Assembly (NCBI GenBank): GCA_902729315.2
Contig: LR746264.1
Location: 3,431,878 to 3,495,877 of the forward strand
Reading direction: 5' to 3'
Length of the DNA stretch: 64,000 nucleotides
Origin: Spirodela intermedia
Taxonomy: Eukaryota; Streptophyta; Magnoliopsida; Alismatales; Araceae
The notes under the pieces were generated by a model, which saw nothing but the letters and a program-made list of their open reading frames with translations, was not told the DNA's origin and did not search any database. Below are positions 58,842 to 64,000 of this stretch, piece after piece. The position numbers were made by a program, and so were the translations under genes. Position 1 is the first letter of the stretch. Every line of letters starts with the position of its first letter.

Positions 58842-58950
58842 CTTTCTCTCCTCTCTCTCTCCCTCTCCCTCTCTCTCCCTCTCACTCTCACTCTCTCTCT
58901 CCATCCCTCTCCCTCTCACGCTCCCTCTCTCTCCTCTCTCTCTCCCCCTC

Positions 58951-58982
<32 letters not shown>

Positions 58983-59045
58983 CCCTCTCTCTCTCTCCCC
59001 TCTCTCTCCCCTCTCTCTCTCCTCTCTCTCTCTCGCTCGCTCGCT
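58842..59045. repeat. CT-rich low-complexity tract
   Basis: About 200 bp of CT with CCT variants; counterpart of the 45-bp CT tract at 34,876. Confidence 0.95.
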
Positions 59046-59128
59046 CCCCTATACATATGTAATACAACTATATAGCTAGAGAGAGAGAGAGGGAGAGAGT
59101 AGTGTTTGAGGACGGCGGAAGTGGGAAA

Positions 59129-59350
59129 TCAGGATTTCATCATCATGGGAACTTTTACGTTGAGCTTGGCGCGTACAAAAACTGTTTCTTGTTGTTGACG
59201 TGAGGACAGAGTGACTAATGATGGCTTCCTACCTCCGACGATAACTTCCGAATACCGTTCGTATTGGAACGAATATGTTACGTCACTTCCAGGAGCGTAA
59301 GAGCCTCTCGTAACTCTTCGTTGACCTCCGTTAATACGAAAGAATTCCAT
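59129..59350 (-). pseudogene. Unidentified conserved gene fragment, copy 2
   Basis: 73-codon open frame, MEFFRINGGQRRVTRG..., aligned with 35,259-35,062 through TYSFQYERY and IVGGRKP. Just after VIVGG the minus strand reads gtagga, a possible donor, but the other copy lacks the GT. Family unknown. Confidence 0.4.
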
Positions 59351-59366
59351 ATTCTCGACGTCTCTC

Positions 59367-59786
59367 TCAATGTTCCGCCCTCTCCCCTCTCAAATAGCCA
59401 GGACGTTTCTCTGCCGTGGATTCAGGCGATATGCAATACCAATCGCTGGCAAACGCAACTTGCTTGTCTGGCTCAGCAGATTGAGAAGAGATTTCTTGCG
59501 ACGCCACCGTTGCCGCGGCTGCCGGCGCAGTCTTGGTCTCGGTCCGGTTGAGGGCCTGCAGCGGCTGCTTCCTGCAAACGGCAGCCGTCACCATCGAACC
59601 CGGTCCCCGGATGATGAACTTAGTGGCGAGAGGACGAACGGAAGAGGCATTTTGTGTTGGGAGCTGATGCAGCATGATCCAGCTCCCCATTGCTTGAAGA
59701 ATGAGGAGCCGGTCAAGACGAAGAGCTGGAGACGTGCAATGTGAAGGACGTGGATCTCGTCGAGAACTCAATCTTCCGCCGTTCAT
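59367..59786 (-). pseudogene. Unidentified GC-rich gene fragment, copy 2
   Basis: Minus-strand frame of 139 codons sharing LPTQNASSVRPLAT, GPGSMVTAAV and EISSQSAEPDK with 37,852-38,165. Here the pieces stay in one frame, so this is the better preserved copy. It lies just upstream (minus direction) of the TYSFQYERY fragment, and the two could have been parts of one gene. No domain recognised. Confidence 0.42.
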
Positions 59787-60420
59787 CTTTTGTTAGTGCT
59801 GTTTTCATTACATTTCGCCGTTTCAGTTGCTAGTTGAGGCCTATAAATTGGCCGGAAGACCTCTGATTTGGGACGGTGCATTTTGAAGTTGAAGCGTAGC
59901 TTGCTTACCTGATCGTTTGACACCGTCGCCCCCGCCGCTCCCGGTCTGGAGCTTCGACTCCCACCCCTCCCCCCCCCGCTCTTCCACTTCTCCTTCCCTA
60001 TTCCCATCGCCGCCCGTCCACAGCCCTACCTTCGCCCTCCCCTGACATCGCTGCCAGCCCTCGAACCGCCGCCCACTGCCACCATCCTCCGCCACCGTTT
60101 CCACGATCATCCGCCGCCACTGTCGCCGTAGCTCGCAACCGCCGTCACCCACCGTCCGCCGTCGCCAACCCTCATCCCCTCTCTCGCCGCCGCCGCCCGC
60201 ATTGCCCCTATCTCTCTCCCTCCGGATGGGTTTTTATCGAAGCCAGATCGTGAGCCGTAGCTTCCCGGACCAAACGGCCCACTTCCTTCGAACCGCACCA
60301 GTCCGTCTCATTGGAGCCACCTCCACCGACGGACTGGTCCGCTCTAGATCACCCGGTCAACGATCAACGGTCAAAAGTCAACGCATATGGTCAATTATCA
60401 CCCATCATCTAATAAAGCTC
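59787..60420. other. GC-rich unassigned region
   Basis: Cytosine-rich plus strand with frames in both directions and no recognisable domain. A tataaatt motif occurs at 59,842, and repeated gtcaacg-like words near 60,356-60,385 recall copia LTR or promoter sequence. It may be a promoter/first-exon piece or a transposon-captured fragment. Confidence 0.35.
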
Positions 60421-60869
60421 AAGACTTTAGTATATCTTCTCCACTTGCTCCATTGCATTTGTTCATTTAAGATATTTTCATGTGAGAGATCATAGGATAA
60501 CTACATTTACATATTCAATAAACCCGTGGTAGAAAATATTTATAAGTAGTTTTCTTCAAGTATTTAATATTTAATATTTTCATGTGAAAATATTTACATA
60601 TTTAATATCCTATTTCTTCAAGTAGTTTTCTCAAAACAATCAATCTTCTCCTCATCCCCATCAGGAACCATCGATGACAGTTGGAGTACAAGTCAAGTAC
60701 CCACTGGAGTACAAGTCGAGGAGGTTGGTGGCAGTCATCATCCTCCATTAGTATGCTCAAGGTTCCTCGAACCCATCAAACTCTACCCTAACAATTGAGT
60801 CAATCGCCTTACACTACAGCCCCATCTCATCACCAAGGCCTAGTTGGTTGGGGCACATAGTTTAATGTG
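60421..60869. other. AT-rich spacer, no gene seen
   Basis: Contains short local repeats (tatttaatatttaatattttcatgtgaaa near 60,560 and taatatcctatttcttcaag). No homology to other parts of the window noticed. Confidence 0.4.
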
Positions 60870-62860
60870 ACTCACTTCCACATGAGAGAACAAAGAACCC
60901 TAGGGTCGTTTGAGGAGAGAGAATACTTCAAATGTGTTTCCATTTTGCGGATGCATTCATTAAGTTCGTATTTGTCAATTTATCTTTTGACAAAGAATCG
61001 ACAATATTTAATGTTGAAGTTAATAGTCCACTAATCTCGAAATAAATTTAATGTTAAGGTTGATCATGTTTTATATTTGGGTGGTTGCTCTATGATCCAA
61101 CACTATCCCTAGTCTGCAGTCAGGGTTATCAACACTTCTAGGTCAAACCTGTATCCTAATGAGTACCATACTTTTATAAATACAAGTTTTAGGGTCATAG
61201 TAACAAATATGGAGTGGCATTCTTGGTGAAATGATTCTATGATACCTAAATAGTTAGGGAGGACATAATTTTGACAACCAGCACAATTATTTGTTGGAAA
61301 CTTCATCATCACTTTATCTCTTAGACACCATTTCACATGAACTGGCACCGCCTGCTGTTGATGGTTGGCTGCTAGAGAAATCCTACATAGTAGTAAGCTC
61401 CCCCTTTTGTTGCCATTACGTCAACCGGGGGTGCTGCTCTTATGACATACTAGGTGCCTTACACTATGATTTGTTATTTATTGACTAATCAAATTAGTGG
61501 GTTGTTCATCCGTTAAAATGTACCCAGATCCCTTATAATAGATTCCTATCCATTGTAACCCCTCCCTTTTCTCCCTTTTCTCTTCCCCTCCTTCCTCTCC
61601 CTTTAGTTAAAGGGAAGGGGCATGGGAGAAGATGTGTGTCAATTAAGGAGCGTTGGGAGATGAGATGAGGCATCGGAAAAGTTGGGCTTGGTGAGATATG
61701 TTTCAATTTATGAAAGTTTTACATATCAACAGTGGTATTGAATACACCTTAAAAGAGAAAATAGCTATAGTTTATCATTTAATTATTTCACACACAGTGC
61801 AATAATTAAATAGTTGAAATGAAGGATATGATATTAGCTTAAGAGAACACATTACATGAGAAGATTTGTAGGACTTTCTAATTTTAAGTTCAGACAATTA
61901 ACACTGCATGTTTTTTGATGAATCAATCACCTTCTACGTCATTGGGACTTAAACTTATAGAAAGTTTGGTAAGATAAACTTGCAGATTATTCTTATTCTA
62001 CATATATTTGGATGTACTACTTATGTCTTAATATGGGATAATAAGTGGAGAAGACTAGATGTTGGGTCAAAGTAAACTTTTTTGAAAGATATCAAGAGGA
62101 TGTCAAAAGTTATAAGATATGTAATATAACAACCTAAGAGACAAAGCTCAATAGATATGTGATATTTAATGAAGAGTCAACATTAAAGAGAGTTCAACAT
62201 ACTAATTTAATAATAATATTAATAGTAACCCAATTAAGGTGGAGCTGAATGAAGGTGAAAAGAACTAGTTGGAATTCAAAATAATTTACATCATGATGAT
62301 TTTCTACGCAAGTACATCAAAGAGATACCTACTCTATTGCAATAGGATGTGCAAGAAGAGAAGTTAAGATGTTATTAAGTCTTTTTAATATAGTAACTTA
62401 TGTTTTTAGTATTATGTATTCAGACCCTATTATATTTTAGGTGGCAATTGGGTGTAAGTCTGATGACGAATTTTCTTCAAAAATAGTGAAACTTAGGGTT
62501 AGCCAAACTTATAAAGAGTAAGACGAAAATTGAAATTAGGTGTCACCAGTGGTAAAACACTATTACATTCGAGTTATGCATACAATGGTAGTTATATGGT
62601 TTTAAAATTGGAGTAGCTTGATGAGAAAACTTTATTTTTTCATGAATAAGCCTGCATATGACAACTAGAAGGTTTTATTTCAGAAGATGGAGAAACTTTT
62701 GTATTCAAACTTAAGAGATCTATGTATGATAAGAAGCAAGATCATTGTCAACTATACAGAAAATCAAATATTTTTATATTAACACGTAGAAACATGAGGA
62801 ACAAACATGATTGTTAGAAGGTCATAACTCCAATTCTATATCTTTTAGAGTTATTTTTTA
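60870..62860 (+). mobile_element. Copia relic and flank, copy of 35.28-37.15 kb, plus RT piece
   Basis: 60,870-61,210 matches the inverted-repeat left arm at 35,280 (gagagaatacttc, ttttataaatacaagttttagggtcatagtaac). 61,440-61,660 is LTR-like. 61,680-62,480 matches the integrase-RT linker at 36,300-37,140. 62,490-62,850 is an RT fragment (FVFKLKRSMYDKKQDHCQLY), similar to 27,960-28,080. The right inverted-repeat arm is absent. Many stops. Confidence 0.6.
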
Positions 62861-64000
62861 AATTCACCAATGAAAAAATTAAGCTGGTTCTCAAATAAAT
62901 TAGGTAGCATATTTTTTCCTTATCCTATAACTCCCCACCTCTACTTGAAGGCATATGTTGATTTCTACTATCTCACCTTGCCATTGTCTCACTTTGCCTC
63001 AATGATGCTTCAATTTGTTTTGGCCTCGTCTCACCACCACATCATTTTGTCAACGTTTTGACTCATTTCACTATTGCCCTATCTTTCAACGACTCTACCT
63101 TATCATTGCTTCAATTTGCCACTACCTTGTCTCATTTCTACTTGAATTCATCGATGGTTCAATTCATCCTCACCTCATCTCACCACAGCTCTAGCACACA
63201 ACCACCTTGTCTCACCACTATCTCCCTCATCTTATCCTCTTCATCTTGGTCTACCTTTATCTCATCTTTCTTCTATTGGTTCCTTGATAATTGAATAAAT
63301 CAAGAGGAAAGATGAATTGATTTTTTTTATTTGATTAGGTAAATATATATATATTAATATATCAATATATCTCTATGTTAATATATATTTAAAATATTCA
63401 TATACTAAGTAAAAAAAATCAATAAGAGGTTGTGCACACCGAATTTTAAGATTTTTTGGTTAAATTCTTTTGATCTACACCTTCTTTCAAGGACTCCGCC
63501 TTGATTCCATTATTTAATATCTAAAACACATGATTTTATAGAGATCAATAACCTCTTACATTTTCAAACTCCACAAATTTGTGCCCCTCAACCTAGAACC
63601 CTAAACTTAGAAGTCTTATGTTTTGTAGTCTTCTTATTATAGACACATTATGTGCCCCAAAGATCTATATGACTGCATTGATGACACATCACAAGTGTCT
63701 CAATCAGTCCGCACACTTTAAATCAAAATAAACAAACAAAACACTTAGAACAAAGCTATCATAGCATTCAAATATCATTTTTGTATACCAAGAGTTAATG
63801 AAAGAGTTAAGAGGTATTGAGCTGAGGGAGAAAATACTTTAGACTTAAAATGGTGTATGCAACTCTCTTGAAAGAATTAGACCTTGCCCTTAGATCTTGA
63901 AGACTTGAGAAGAGTTGATGGAGAGAAAGAATGCATGTTAAAGCAACAACCATATTTTCCCTTTGCCCAAATTTGAGCAAAATCTCCCTTTATGAGGTAA
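62861..64000. other. AT-rich end region, no gene seen
   Basis: 62,880-63,300 resembles the stretch inserted in the copia RT relic at 28,206-28,495 (repeated CACCAC/CTCACC-rich words: cttgtctcaccact, atcttggt). From 63,300 on, the DNA is very AT-rich (tatatata runs near 63,340) with no recognisable coding sequence up to the window edge. Confidence 0.4.

Overview
This is a eukaryotic, plant nuclear window. GC-rich two-exon genes sit in AT-rich DNA full of Ty1/copia and Ty3/gypsy retrotransposon relics and long (GA)n/(CT)n microsatellites. The contrast between GC-rich exons and AT-rich flanks suggests a commelinid monocot; I cannot name the species.

The only convincing host genes form a minus-strand tandem cluster of GT37 galactoside/xyloglucan alpha-1,2-fucosyltransferases (FUT1 family, Golgi type II membrane enzymes). 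Four copies can be assembled with a short anchor exon, a phase-1 GT..AG intron and a long catalytic exon: A (17,204-19,511; 572 aa), C (31,739-34,107; 529 aa, remodelled anchor exon), D (47,716-50,702; 559 aa) and E (56,043-58,192; 559 aa). C, D and E are nearly identical in exon 2, and A is a distinct subfamily. Three copies are clearly dead: F1 (about 1,660-4,825, split by two LTR insertions), B (21,676-22,311, stop plus frameshift) and F2 (26,599-27,290, stop and truncation). Further 5' relics lie at 15.4-16.5 kb and 22.3-23.06 kb.

Layout: 0-5 kb, a FUT flank unit and relic F1 with nested LTRs; 5.3-15.4 kb, a degenerate minus-strand copia element with gypsy LTRs of one family inserted in it; 15.4-23.9 kb, the A/B subcluster; 23.9-27.3 kb, a flank repeat and relic F2; 27.3-33.8 kb, a segmental block (copia relic plus gene C) duplicated nearly intact at 43.2-49.7 kb (gene D); 34.5-43.2 kb, a rearranged inter-gene region with a 0.55-kb inverted repeat, a copia LTR/integrase fragment, head-to-head gypsy LTRs and a gypsy gag relic; 51.2-58.2 kb, a third, more diverged unit with gene E and a 5S rRNA-derived insertion; 58.5-64 kb, a solo copia LTR, conserved gene fragments and more copia relics.

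The FUT proteins probably all transfer fucose from GDP-fucose to galactose residues of cell-wall glycans in the Golgi. The cluster appears shaped by tandem duplication, patchy gene conversion of exon 2 and the flanks, and retrotransposon insertion. No tRNA gene, CRISPR array or prokaryotic feature was seen. All exon models come from splice-site reading and paralogue comparison only; transcription is unproven.
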